Assembly: GCF_014697125.1 (NCBI RefSeq) | Contig: NZ_JACJRG010000044.1 | Coordinates: 1 to 51,457, forward strand | Direction: 5' to 3' | Origin: Anabaena minutissima FACHB-250 | Lineage (GTDB): Bacteria; Cyanobacteriota; Cyanobacteriia; Cyanobacteriales; Nostocaceae | Length of the DNA stretch: 51,457 bases | In this document: positions 24,566 to 32,354 of the stretch, in pieces | Numbering within the stretch: the stretch's first letter is position 1 | Layout of the letters: each line of letters begins with the position of its first letter | Position numbers and translations under genes: made by a program | Notes under the pieces: model-generated | Told to the model about the DNA's origin: nothing | The model's database searches: none | What the model saw: the letters and a program-made list of their open reading frames with translations, nothing else

Positions 24566-25384
24566 TCAGTCCACAATACCGTATTCTCTTTCTATCACAC
24601 TCAATATTTTTCCTTCTACATCAGTCAAATAAGCGCGGTTCAGCTTCCCCAACGACTCCAAAAACCTCTGCACCGATTCTTCAAGCTCACTGGAATACAC
24701 CCGATTGACGCGATCGCAGATCACCTGCATATTTTCACAGTCCTGCGGTAGATAGTCGTAAGATTTCAAGTGCTTCAGCCCAACCGTAAGTTCTCCATTC
24801 CAAATTCTGACGGTGCAACTGTAATCATGGACTGCGATAACCATACACCAACAGCCGCCTTTACCCCGTAGATCAGGATTATCTTTAGCTAGAATTTGGC
24901 AGACTTCACCTATTTGGTAGGTATTGGGGACTTTGGTTTTCTCCATTATTCTCTGCACAACATCTTTCACAATCCTACCACTTGGCACTTTACCACCAGC
25001 TTCTTCTACAGCCTGTTGCCATACCTCTTGCTGTTGCTGGGGTTCTAGCTTGGTCATGGGTCTGACTTGTCCTTCACTTGTCGGAAGAATTTGTGATCTG
25101 TTTGTTGTCAAATCATCATTTGAGGAATTTTGACAACAATTTGTTGTCAAATTTTCGTAGACTTGGGATGCTGCAATCAAATAATTTGACTTTTGACGAC
25201 TATGGGCAAAGCGATCGTGGCAATACTCCTCGAAAGTTTTATGCGTAGAACGGTACAGTCTGCGATCGCGTAATTCTGCCAACGCCTTTCCTGCCTCAAA
25301 AAACGCTCTTTCCACACGGCGTTCCAAGTGCAGGCGATCGCGTTGTTCCTCCTCTGTTAACTCAGGAATTTCAACAGCCGTCAC
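24566..25384 (-). CDS. Hypothetical plasmid-type protein, 272 residues
   Basis: The product starts at a GTG and is rich in charged helices: REERVERAFFEAGKAL-like sequence (residues 25-40), LYRSTHKTFEEYCHDRFAHS (45-65), then LEPQQQQEVWQQAVEEAGGK (110-130). A C-terminal part (145-220) looks like a small beta domain, and the last 55 residues are helical. The first half resembles proteins often found on cyanobacterial plasmids and may bind DNA, but I cannot name the family. In frame, 37 more codons without a stop precede the GTG, and an ATG at 25499 lies in another frame beyond a C-run, so an N-terminal frameshift is possible. A C-terminal copy lies at 20153-20304. Confidence 0.72.
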   Translation of the reverse strand: MTAVEIPELTEEEQRDRLHLERRVERAFFEAGKALAELRDRRLYRSTHKTFEEYCHDRFAHSRQKSNYLIAASQVYENLTTNCCQNSSNDDLTTNRSQILPTSEGQVRPMTKLEPQQQQEVWQQAVEEAGGKVPSGRIVKDVVQRIMEKTKVPNTYQIGEVCQILAKDNPDLRGKGGCWCMVIAVHDYSCTVRIWNGELTVGLKHLKSYDYLPQDCENMQVICDRVNRVYSSELEESVQRFLESLGKLNRAYLTDVEGKILSVIEREYGIVD

Positions 25385-25524
25385 ATCAATCGTTGCTGAA
25401 GCTGAATCTTCTGAAAGCGAAATGTCTGAAATTAGCGATTCTGGATTGCTGGATGTGGCAGAGGTGGCCTTTTTGCGCTTAGGGGGCGGGGTTGTTCATG
25501 AGTCCACCTCTAGCTGACTAGTCC

Positions 25525-25902
25525 CTAAACTTCCTGTAGCTCTTGGGAAACCTGAATTTCGGGCATTGGCTCTAGTGGAGTAGTTACTGGGGAGTATCGG
25601 CAGTAACAAATAACCACAGCCTCAAAATCATAATTGGGAATTTCTGGGGTATATTCTTCAACTCTGGTCACTTCCCAATCCCCGATTCTGCTGTGGGTAC
25701 TCGAATCAGGAAACTGTTTATCTGCAAACTTAGGTACTTGATGATATTCTCTGAGTCTATATCCTGGTTCTGGTATTGGAGAATTAGAAGAGTCATAATG
25801 TTCAGTAAGTATGCTGGTATAAGCCTCAGTATGAGCCAATCGCCTTGACTCCCACCCTTCTGCTGACATTGACTCAGCTTTGAAAATAATATATTTACCC
25901 AT
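25525..25902 (-). CDS. Hypothetical protein, about 125 residues
   Basis: The start is placed at 25902 (MGKYIIFKAESMSAEGWESR) because AGGAG lies about ten bases before it and because the longer frame would overlap the upstream gene. The middle is rich in Tyr, Pro and Ser (REYHQVPKFADKQFPDSSTH), and IGDWEVTRVEEYTPEI follows. No family is recognised. It sits four bases after the gene at 25907-26089, in a three-gene minus-strand group led by an Xre regulator. Confidence 0.6.
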   Translation of the reverse strand: MGKYIIFKAESMSAEGWESRRLAHTEAYTSILTEHYDSSNSPIPEPGYRLREYHQVPKFADKQFPDSSTHSRIGDWEVTRVEEYTPEIPNYDFEAVVICYCRYSPVTTPLEPMPEIQVSQELQEV

Positions 25903-25906
25903 ACCA

Positions 25907-26089
25907 TTAATTCTCCTGTTCGTAAGTAGGGAATTTAGTTTCGCCTTCAAATACACAGTCAACTTTTAATACCTTGTTTCCGGTTGGTTCTACCCTCAGC
26001 AGTTTCCAACCATACTTTTTCTCCATAATGCGGCACTTTTCAGGATCTGTTGCAGCGTGCCGCGACTCTGGTTTCTCAGCACTACTCAT
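25907..26089 (-). CDS. Small hypothetical protein, about 60 residues
   Basis: The product begins MSSAEKPESRHAATDPEKCR if ATG 26089 is used, which has GGAG about six bases before it; an ATG at 26116 would add nine residues. It ends KVLKVDCVFEGETKFPTYEQ. No known motif. It is closely followed by the next gene on the same strand, so co-expression is likely. Confidence 0.55.
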   Translation of the reverse strand: MSSAEKPESRHAATDPEKCRIMEKKYGWKLLRVEPTGNKVLKVDCVFEGETKFPTYEQEN

Positions 26090-26156
26090 TCTCCACTCCG
26101 ATGTAAAAACATTCATGTTAATGCTAGAGGATTAACTAAATTAAGAGCAATAACAC

Positions 26157-26483
26157 TCATGCTGCAATCATTCCACTTGCATTTGTGGATTTTGAATTGA
26201 GTCTACTGATTTTGTCTTCCTTGACTTCATCAACTACTTGAACTACTTTTTGTTCCTTTTTAGAGTTTCCACCATCACTGTCAGGTACGCGGACTAATAG
26301 ATCACCAACTTCACATTCCAAAATCTTACATAACTTGTCCAATGTCTCCAAAGGTATTGATTTTGCTTTGCCATATTCAATTTTTTGAACATTAGCTAAT
26401 GACATTTCCAACCGTCTTGCTAGTTCATTCTGCGAAATTTTTCTTTCGCTTCTAATTTCCTTAAGTCTTACTTCCACAGGCAT
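26157..26483 (-). CDS. Xre/Cro-type helix-turn-helix regulator
   Basis: The 108-residue product has a canonical HTH_3 domain in residues 4-62: RLKEIRSERKISQNELARRL (helices 1-2), EMSLANVQKIEYGKAKSIPL (recognition helix region) and LDKLCKILECEVGDLLV. The rest is a charged tail with little order (KEDKISRLNSKSTNASGMIA). Such proteins are plasmid or phage repressors that act as dimers. The divergent region upstream (26484-26693) carries palindromes that are likely its operators, so it may control both itself and the plus-strand gene set starting at 26694. Confidence 0.9.
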   Translation of the reverse strand: MPVEVRLKEIRSERKISQNELARRLEMSLANVQKIEYGKAKSIPLETLDKLCKILECEVGDLLVRVPDSDGGNSKKEQKVVQVVDEVKEDKISRLNSKSTNASGMIAA

Positions 26484-26496
26484 GACTTGAATTCAT

Positions 26497-26532
26497 ATAG
26501 ATAGATTAACCTACTTTTAGTAGTCTATCTAT
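26497..26532. promoter_or_regulatory. Nested inverted repeat upstream of the Xre gene
   Basis: ATAGATAGA (26497-26505) and TCTATCTAT (26524-26532) flank CTACT-TTT-AGTAG (26511-26523). The inner part shares the CTACT/AGTAG half-sites with the perfect palindrome at 26593-26615. It lies 14 bases before the Xre start codon, a typical autoregulation position. Confidence 0.55.
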
Positions 26533-26592
26533 CAATAGTATTTATTGTAAGCACCTCAATAGATAACCAACCATCATATATCTATCTATTGC

Positions 26593-26615
26593 ATTACCTA
26601 CTAATAGTAGGTAAT
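26593..26615. promoter_or_regulatory. Perfect 23-base palindrome, likely Xre operator
   Basis: ATTACCTACTA-A-TAGTAGGTAAT is a perfect inverted repeat with one central base. It lies between the divergent Xre gene and the gene at 26694, about 80 bases before the latter. With the related site at 26511-26523 it suggests cooperative binding by the regulator. Confidence 0.7.
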
Positions 26616-26693
26616 ATGATAATAACAAAAGACGACACTCCAAGCCTGGTAAGCAAACGTGTCGTCTTTTGAACCTTTACAGGAATCTTTATT

Positions 26694-27725
26694 ATGACCC
26701 ACATTAGATACTCTCATCAACACCTGCAACTAAAATCCATAGCCCGACTCAAGCAAATCTACAGCGAAATCGGCTGCACCCTTGAGGTAAGCGACAGACG
26801 TTGCAAGGATTCTTGGATTAGCGCGATCATCACCCATCAGTCCACCCAAGTTCAGAAAGTTGATGAACAAGCGATGCCTCCGGCAACGTCATGGACGAAC
26901 GCTCAAGACGAGCTAGAGAATTTCATTGCTGACCAAGCCGAAGCTGTAGCCCCTGAAAGCTTCACTACTGTAGAAATTAACCACTACCACCACGAAGTCT
27001 ACGCAGGTAAAAGACTCATCGCCTACATCAGCTATGACAACAGCGAATTTGTCACCCAGCCTTGGGTAGTCATGGTGAACGGCGTTGAGAAGTTCCGCTA
27101 CACGACCCTTACCAGATGCCAACGCTACGTCCAATGGCATCACAAAGACGGTACGCTCAACGCACCAATCCCAGGTGAAATCCCAGAAGTTCCCACCATT
27201 GCTGAAATCTGTTTCTATGAGCAGGAAGCATTTGCTGATGGGGAATTAGTAGCCAGCATTAGCTTTGACTCGGACAATCACGAAGACTTGTACTGGAGAG
27301 TCATTATTAACGGGCAAGAGATTTTCCGCGATACCACCGCCCCCAGATGCCAAAGCTATGTCAAACAGCAGTACCAACAAGGCACACTACCAGCGCAAAA
27401 ACCATTTGTAGAACCTGACGCTACTGAGAATGTCATCATGTCCCAGATTTTCGCTGAGTGCGAACAGTTGGGTTTGGAATTGCTGGACGATGGGATTTAC
27501 TACAGCGACAAAAGACTCGTTGAATTTATCTACAAGAACGGCGTTTGTTGCTATGTACGAGCTTCTTTAGAACCCCAGCAAATAGTCCCCTGTGAATCGC
27601 TCTCTGAGAATTGTTCTGGTGAGGAACTGCTAGATAAACCCTTTCACTTGTTGACGGCTGAGGAATGGGAACTGCTGCGGGAGTCTGAACCAGCGTCAGA
27701 CAGTCGGGAATTAGTAGCTATTTAA
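26694..27725 (+). CDS. Hypothetical protein with two internal repeat domains
   Basis: The 343-residue product has AGGAA before its ATG. Residues about 93-156 and 170-231 are copies of one domain: the first begins EINHYHHEVYAGKRLIAYIS and ends TRCQRYVQWHHKDGTL, the second begins EICFYEQEAFADGELVASIS and ends PRCQSYVKQQYQQGTL. A third, partial copy may be FAECEQLGLELLDDGIYYSD near residue 255. No enzyme motif is visible. It is the first gene of a long plus-strand series and is divergent from the Xre regulator, so it may be under its control. A hairpin follows the stop. Confidence 0.65.
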   Translation: MTHIRYSHQHLQLKSIARLKQIYSEIGCTLEVSDRRCKDSWISAIITHQSTQVQKVDEQAMPPATSWTNAQDELENFIADQAEAVAPESFTTVEINHYHHEVYAGKRLIAYISYDNSEFVTQPWVVMVNGVEKFRYTTLTRCQRYVQWHHKDGTLNAPIPGEIPEVPTIAEICFYEQEAFADGELVASISFDSDNHEDLYWRVIINGQEIFRDTTAPRCQSYVKQQYQQGTLPAQKPFVEPDATENVIMSQIFAECEQLGLELLDDGIYYSDKRLVEFIYKNGVCCYVRASLEPQQIVPCESLSENCSGEELLDKPFHLLTAEEWELLRESEPASDSRELVAI

Positions 27726-27731
27726 ACGAAA

Positions 27732-27751
27732 AGTGGGCTTCGTCGCCCACT
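27732..27751 (+). terminator. Hairpin after the repeat-domain gene
   Basis: AGTGGGC (27732-27738) pairs with GCCCACT (27745-27751) around TTCGTC. It follows the stop codon by six bases. The U-tract is poor (CAATTTG), so termination may be partial. Confidence 0.55.
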
Positions 27752-27838
27752 CAATTTGACTGTTTAGTTGTCCAAGTATAAACATTTACTCGTTTGTTTT
27801 TACAGAAAACATCAATTAGCTTCACCTTCACCAAAATC

Positions 27839-28156
27839 ATGCAACCCACCATTAGCATACCCAAGGGCTGGGAATACCCCAGATTCACGTTAGGACAACG
27901 CACAAAGCAAGGGCTAATCATCGGTATCCAATACTACGCTACCGATACTCTTTTGGCTTATGAGTACGGTACAGGCTGGCGTTATACGGTGATGGCTGAC
28001 AAAAACTCAGAAGAAGTTCGCTCTTACTTTGACGACCAAATTCAAACGCTTTCTGTTGCAGAACTTCAGGCACAACTACAGACAGAAATTGACCATCATC
28101 AGCAGCAGATAAAAGCACTGCAAGAACAATTAGCGGGAGGGTTAAGCGATGTCTGA
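27839..28156 (+). CDS. Small hypothetical protein, 105 residues
   Basis: Translation from ATG 27839 gives MQPTISIPKGWEYPRFTLGQ and then RTKQGLIIGIQYYATDTLLA and YGTGWRYTVM, an SH3-like beta pattern similar to that in the DUF1392-type genes downstream. The C-terminal 40 residues form a helix or coiled coil (ELQAQLQTEIDHHQQQIKAL). The ATG at 27794 gives an unlikely N-terminus. It overlaps the next gene by eight bases. Function unknown. Confidence 0.6.
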   Translation: MQPTISIPKGWEYPRFTLGQRTKQGLIIGIQYYATDTLLAYEYGTGWRYTVMADKNSEEVRSYFDDQIQTLSVAELQAQLQTEIDHHQQQIKALQEQLAGGLSDV

Positions 28157-28346
28157 TATTAGTCTCATTGAATTAGTGCAGGCTAGTCAATATTTGATAT
28201 CTAAAATTGCTCAACATCCAGAGTTTTTAGCACTTAATTATCAGCCTGATTTAACAATTGGTGATGCTCAAACTGCTTTGTCTTACCTTCAGTGTGAGCT
28301 AGAGAAAAATCAACAATTTACTGATACAGCAAATACTTCTGATTAA
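28149..28346 (+). CDS. Small hypothetical protein, 65 residues
   Basis: The product MSDISLIELVQASQYLISKI and so on is helical and acidic, with no known motif. Its ATG overlaps the end of the preceding gene and is preceded by GGGAGG, a good ribosome site. A stable hairpin follows the stop, so these two genes form a small transcription unit. Confidence 0.6.
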   Translation: MSDISLIELVQASQYLISKIAQHPEFLALNYQPDLTIGDAQTALSYLQCELEKNQQFTDTANTSD

Positions 28347-28354
28347 AGAAAACT

Positions 28355-28384
28355 CACCCGAATTGGGTGTAAATAATTCGGGTG
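28355..28384 (+). terminator. Hairpin with perfect 10-bp stem
   Basis: CACCCGAATT (28355-28364) pairs with AATTCGGGTG (28375-28384), ten bases after the stop of the small gene. No U-run follows, so it is a probable but not certain terminator. Confidence 0.55.
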
Positions 28385-28477
28385 ATTGCTAGTATTTCAG
28401 ATTTAGCATCTTACTACATTTAGACTATCATTGCCTACTACAGATTTTAAAATTATGTCAGAAATCCAATTAGGACT

Positions 28478-29287
28478 TTGCAATCCTCCAGAACCCATTT
28501 ATATGTCAAAAATGGGGAAATTAGCGGGGAATCTTACTTGTGGTATCACTACAACATCGAACAAGATAAAACCATCCCTGTACAGCAACGGGGTTTAACT
28601 GGTTACTTATCAGAAGTACGGGTGACGGCTAAAGAATACAAAACCAAAGACACGACCAAGTTAGATATTGTTATTAATGCTGATGAAGTATATATCATCA
28701 GAACTGGTATAGAAACAAATTTTGCTAAGACCTTTTTACTCGCAGCCTCTCAATTTTACGACTTCTCCAAACCCTTGATTATTGCTGTTACTAGCGGTGA
28801 TGAGAACACTGTTTTTTGTCGATTATATGATGCAACCACTAAAGTTAGAATCCGCAGGGAATGGGATGCTAATGCAGACTGGGCATCAATCATTGCTGAT
28901 ATTCAATCACGTTTGGGTGGATCATTTTCATCTGTCCCACTAATGCCAGAACAACAAACACAGCCCAAATCTACAGCACATCCTCAAGATTTGCGAGTGA
29001 AGCATATTCGCACTTTGTTAAATTATCCTCTGGATTTGGTCAAGGAGTATTTGCAGTTTCAAGAAGTTAGTAGTCCTAGCCAATTGCCCATTAGTAAAAT
29101 TGATTCTCTCGTAAAAACCATGTGTTTGGCTTGGGCTGCTGATAAGTTTGATAATCCCAATTATGCTGAACATTCGTATGAACAGCAAGTTATTGATGCA
29201 ATTGCTAATGGTGCTGATGAATTGACAGCAATCAAGGCATGGATGCAATATTTACAAGCAAAAAAGACAGCAGTAGTTTCCCAATAA
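28478..29287 (+). CDS. Hypothetical protein, about 269 residues, start uncertain
   Basis: The frame opens at a TTG and the product reads RTHLYVKNGEISGESYLWYH near the start, a beta-rich domain to about residue 150, then LRVKHIRTLLNYPLDLVKEY and LVKTMCLAWAADKF, helical. In the -1 frame an ATG at 28455 gives MSEIQLGL immediately before the join, which looks like the true N-terminus lost by a one-base deletion or two-base insertion near 28479. No family is recognised. It lies in the plus-strand series of plasmid genes and is followed by a DNA-binding-type protein. Confidence 0.6.
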   Translation: MQSSRTHLYVKNGEISGESYLWYHYNIEQDKTIPVQQRGLTGYLSEVRVTAKEYKTKDTTKLDIVINADEVYIIRTGIETNFAKTFLLAASQFYDFSKPLIIAVTSGDENTVFCRLYDATTKVRIRREWDANADWASIIADIQSRLGGSFSSVPLMPEQQTQPKSTAHPQDLRVKHIRTLLNYPLDLVKEYLQFQEVSSPSQLPISKIDSLVKTMCLAWAADKFDNPNYAEHSYEQQVIDAIANGADELTAIKAWMQYLQAKKTAVVSQ

Positions 29288-29309
29288 TTCAGAATATTTG
29301 AGGTGAATC

Positions 29310-29699
29310 ATGAGCTACAAATGGAGTCCGCAAGAGATCGAAATTCTTGAAGAGATGGCAGAGTCATACACGCCAAAACAAATAGCATTCCGCTTAAAAA
29401 GACGTGGTTATTACCGTAGTCTCGAAGGCATCAGAAAAAAACTTCATTATTTGGGTTACTCTGTGCGTCCCATTCTTGATAACTATAGCTGCAATGAGGT
29501 CGCTAAAGTTTTGCAGGTGGATTCTGGTACTGTTGCGGCTTGGGTAAAACGAGGTTGGCTCAAAGCCATCAAACCATCTGTTCATCAGTACCAAATTAAA
29601 AGCCGAGATTTGAAGCTATTTCTTCAAAATCCTCCTCGCAGGATTAGAAATCTCGTCGCTTCTTTTGATCAACAAGCCGTTAAATATTTAGTGGGTTAA
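29310..29699 (+). CDS. Putative DNA-binding protein, two helix-turn-helix parts
   Basis: The 129-residue product starts MSYKWSPQEIEILEEMAESY, like the first helix of a SANT/Myb-type domain, and continues YTPKQIAFRLKRRGYYRSLE. The second half, SCNEVAKVLQVDSGTVAAWV followed by KRGWLKAIKP, is a MerR/excisionase-type winged helix. GAGGTG precedes the ATG. It may be a regulator or excisionase-like factor of the plasmid. It is two bases before a DUF1392-type gene. Confidence 0.68.
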   Translation: MSYKWSPQEIEILEEMAESYTPKQIAFRLKRRGYYRSLEGIRKKLHYLGYSVRPILDNYSCNEVAKVLQVDSGTVAAWVKRGWLKAIKPSVHQYQIKSRDLKLFLQNPPRRIRNLVASFDQQAVKYLVG

Positions 29700-29701
29700 G
29701 T

Positions 29702-30148
29702 ATGACCTGTATAATCTCTACCTTAGAAAAAAACTGGTATCTCTCCCCACTTTGGGGTAAAAAGATCCTGCCTCTTGAAGCTAATTTATTAGAGCGGGTG
29801 TACCTGAAAACTACCAGAACTTTTGGCTATTGCTGTGGTGTTGAGTGGCATCTTGAAACTTGGCTTTACACCATTGTTTGTGACTATGAAATTCTCCGTG
29901 CTACTAAATATCAAATTATCGGTCTAGGACGAGTACAGTCCACCAATTTGAGAAACCCCGCTTTTGGTTTGGGCGATCGCGTTATCCTTCCTTCTTTAGC
30001 TCACGGAACAAAGCAACGGCTCATTGTGGGAATTCAACTGGTGAATAATTCTTGGTGTTACGCGGTGGAAATGATGTCCCCAACTTTGACTACATCCAAT
30101 AGGTTTGCGTTAGTTAGCGAACGAGATTTAATTCGAGTGCTGTTGTGA
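29702..30148 (+). CDS. DUF1392-like protein, copy 1
   Basis: The 148-residue product starts MTCIISTLEKNWYLSPLWGK and contains RTFGYCCGVEWHLETWLYTI and FGLGDRVILPSLAHGTKQRL. It aligns from its first residue with the protein at 37485-37970. The family, as I recall, is restricted to Anabaena-type cyanobacteria and has no known function. The repeated GVEW and W-containing strands suggest two SH3-like beta barrels. It stands between two DNA-binding-type genes. Confidence 0.7.
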   Translation: MTCIISTLEKNWYLSPLWGKKILPLEANLLERVYLKTTRTFGYCCGVEWHLETWLYTIVCDYEILRATKYQIIGLGRVQSTNLRNPAFGLGDRVILPSLAHGTKQRLIVGIQLVNNSWCYAVEMMSPTLTTSNRFALVSERDLIRVLL

Positions 30149-30183
30149 GTATGTAGACTGTCTAGATTTTTACAGGAGCAATT

Positions 30184-30825
30184 ATGACTTTACCCTTAAA
30201 TCAGTCTGTACTTTTAGAGTCAAAAACACTGAGGACTTCAGCTATCACCAATTTTTCCGATGACAGAGCCTCAGAAATTCTGGCTAAAGCCAAGGCAATT
30301 ATCTTTGCTGTTTGGAGTGGTGCTGGTTGGGCGACTACTGCACAAATCGCAGAATATTTTGGTGTTACTGAGTCAGCTGTCAAAGAACTCTACCGGGTTA
30401 ATCAAGCAGAATTTCGGGACTTAGAAACTAAAACCCTTACTGGTAAGGAATTACGGGATGTTAGACAGACATTCTGTCTAAGTTCCAGAACCCCAAAAGC
30501 GAGAATTTTTAGTCCTTTGGGTGCTTTGAGAATTGCAATGCTTTTACAACAGTCTGAAATTGCTGCCCAAGTCCGCACCATCATTTTAGACTTGGTTGCA
30601 GCTGTACCAACCATCGCACCCCAACCCACCACACCAGCCCTTCCCCCAGTCGAACAACGTCTGCAAACTCTCGTCCAGTCAATGAAGACTTTAGCCGAGT
30701 TAACAGGTGGCAGACTCAACCCATACACCGAACAGCATTTCAAAGACTTCGCCGCTAATCTACTGGCGGAACACAACCGAAAAACCCTCACTGGCACACA
30801 AGAGAAGTCAATGACCCGCCGCTAA
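30184..30825 (+). CDS. Phage-antirepressor/Bro-like protein, 213 residues
   Basis: The product has an N-terminal helix-turn-helix-like region, GWATTAQIAEYFGVTESAVK (about 49-68), then LTGKELRDVRQTFCLS and FSPLGALRIAMLLQQSEIAA followed by QVRTIILDL (about 105-138), the arrangement of Bro/Rha-type antirepressors. A Pro-rich linker and a helical tail follow. AGGAG lies before the ATG. The role is probably regulatory. The IscB guide-RNA region begins just after its stop. Confidence 0.62.
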   Translation: MTLPLNQSVLLESKTLRTSAITNFSDDRASEILAKAKAIIFAVWSGAGWATTAQIAEYFGVTESAVKELYRVNQAEFRDLETKTLTGKELRDVRQTFCLSSRTPKARIFSPLGALRIAMLLQQSEIAAQVRTIILDLVAAVPTIAPQPTTPALPPVEQRLQTLVQSMKTLAELTGGRLNPYTEQHFKDFAANLLAEHNRKTLTGTQEKSMTRR

Positions 30826-30859
30826 ATCTTTGTAGATTCTAGCGGGGGCTTGGAAACAA

Positions 30860-31045
30860 GCCTACATTGACCAGCCCACCCACGGGTAAACGATATCACG
30901 GTCACGACACCCCAGGATGCGTGCCAGTTCTGGGCAACTGTCGCTCAAAATTAAACAGTAAGGACGGGAACCAAGCAGTGTTTTGAGCCGAACAAGCCAT
31001 GATATCCGGGCGAGGCAAACTTTACTACCGCAAGGTAAGAGGTAA
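30860..31045 (+). ncRNA. Candidate omega RNA of IscB
   Basis: The ~200 bases before iscB have no gene and fold strongly: GATATCACGG (30892-30901) pairs with CCATGATATC (30997-31006) with one mismatch, enclosing GCTCAAAA (30943-30950) paired with TTTTGAGC (30981-30988); TACC-GCAA-GGTA (31026-31037) forms a tetraloop hairpin next to the ribosome site. IscB proteins use such an RNA encoded directly 5' of the gene, with the guide at its 5' end, so the guide should lie within about 30830-30885. Exact ends are not determined. Confidence 0.7.
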
Positions 31046-31050
31046 CAGTA

Positions 31051-32334
31051 ATGTACGTTTTCGTATTGGATAAAAACAAGCAACCCCTTGACCCCTGCCA
31101 TCCAGCAAGGGCGAGGGAGTTATTGAAACAGGGTCGCGCTGCGGTCTACAAACACTATCCATTTACGATTATTATCAAGGATAGAGAATTAGAAAATTCA
31201 GTCATACATCCACATCGGGTAAAAATTGACCCAGGTAGCCGCACCACAGGAATGACTATACTCCAAGAAAATACTGCTAGATGTGTATTTGCTTGTGAGA
31301 TAAGTCATCGTGGGTTTCAAATCAGAGAAGCACTTCTATCAAGAAGGCAATTAAGAAGTTCCAGGCGATCGCGTAAAACACGTTATCGCAAAGCGCGATT
31401 TCTCAATAGAACTCGCCCCAGAGGTTGGCTACCACCGTCACTAGAATCTCGGATTGATAATATTTTGACTTGGGTGAATAGGTTGCGTCGTGTTTGTCCG
31501 ATAACTGCTATTTCTCAAGAGTTGGTTAAATTTGACTTACAAAAGTTAGACCAACCAGAAATCCAAGGTGTAGATTATCAACGCGGTGAGTTATTCGGTT
31601 TTGAAGTTAAACAATATCTGTTAGCCAAGTGGCAACATCACTGTGCATACTGTGGTGTTAAAGATGTACCATTACAAATCGAACATATTGTTGCTAAATC
31701 CTGCGGTGGAACTAATCGCGTTAGCAATCTGACACTAGCTTGCCAAAAATGCAATCAAGCTAAAGGTAATCAACCAATTGCCAAGTTTCTCAAGAAAAAA
31801 CCTGATTTGCTAAGTCGTATTTTAGCTCAAGCTAAAAAACCTTTAGTTGATGCTACTGCGGTCAATGCAACTCGTTGGGAATTGTACCGTAGATTACAAC
31901 AAACTAATTTACCTGTAGAAGTTGGTAGTGGTGGACGAACCAAGTGGAATCGAGTCAACAGAGGAATTGATAAGTCTCACTGGGCTGATTCTTTGTGTGT
32001 AGGAGGGAGTACACCAGAAAAACTAATTATCAAAAATATTAGACCTTTGTTGATTAATGCCAAAGGTCACGGTACTCGTCAACGCTGTCGCCCAGATAAG
32101 TTTGGCTTTCCTAAAGCTCATGCACCTTCATTAAAATCATTTCAAGGTTTTACCACTGGTGATATTGTCAAAGCTCGTGTCCTTACTGGTAAATTCGCTG
32201 GAAGATATACAGGCAGAATTGCCATTAGATTCCGCCCTAGTTTTGTTTTACAAACTTTGAATAAAAAGTTTGATGTTCATCCTAAATACCTGAAAACTAT
32301 ACACAAAGCTGACGGTTATGAATACAAACAATAA
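31051..32334 (+). CDS. iscB: IscB, RNA-guided nuclease (HNH plus RuvC)
   Basis: The 427-residue product has the IscB order: PLMP-like N-terminus FVLDKNKQPLDPCHPARARE, RuvC-I with Asp in KIDPGSRTTGMTI, an Arg-rich bridge helix SRRQLRSSRRSRKTRYRKAR, RuvC-II Glu in ISQELVKFD, the HNH domain CAYCGVKDVPLQIEHIVAKS with CQKCN, and RuvC-III DKSHWADSLCVGG. All catalytic residues appear present. IscB is the ancestor of Cas9 and cuts DNA under an omega RNA. No TnpA is adjacent, so it is a solitary copy, mobilised in trans or domesticated. GGTAAGAGGTAAC before the ATG is the ribosome site. Confidence 0.95.
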   Translation: MYVFVLDKNKQPLDPCHPARARELLKQGRAAVYKHYPFTIIIKDRELENSVIHPHRVKIDPGSRTTGMTILQENTARCVFACEISHRGFQIREALLSRRQLRSSRRSRKTRYRKARFLNRTRPRGWLPPSLESRIDNILTWVNRLRRVCPITAISQELVKFDLQKLDQPEIQGVDYQRGELFGFEVKQYLLAKWQHHCAYCGVKDVPLQIEHIVAKSCGGTNRVSNLTLACQKCNQAKGNQPIAKFLKKKPDLLSRILAQAKKPLVDATAVNATRWELYRRLQQTNLPVEVGSGGRTKWNRVNRGIDKSHWADSLCVGGSTPEKLIIKNIRPLLINAKGHGTRQRCRPDKFGFPKAHAPSLKSFQGFTTGDIVKARVLTGKFAGRYTGRIAIRFRPSFVLQTLNKKFDVHPKYLKTIHKADGYEYKQ

Positions 32335-32354
32335 TATTCTAAAGGACAATTCTT

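Noticed and set aside
24539..24751. Plus-strand frame of 70 codons
   Set aside because: Antisense to the end of the gene at 24566-25384.
30402..30797. 131-codon minus-strand frame
   Set aside because: Shadow of the antirepressor-like gene on the plus strand.
30862..31101. Minus-strand frame across the IscB guide-RNA region
   Set aside because: It overlaps the iscB start and the strong RNA stems; no recognisable protein.
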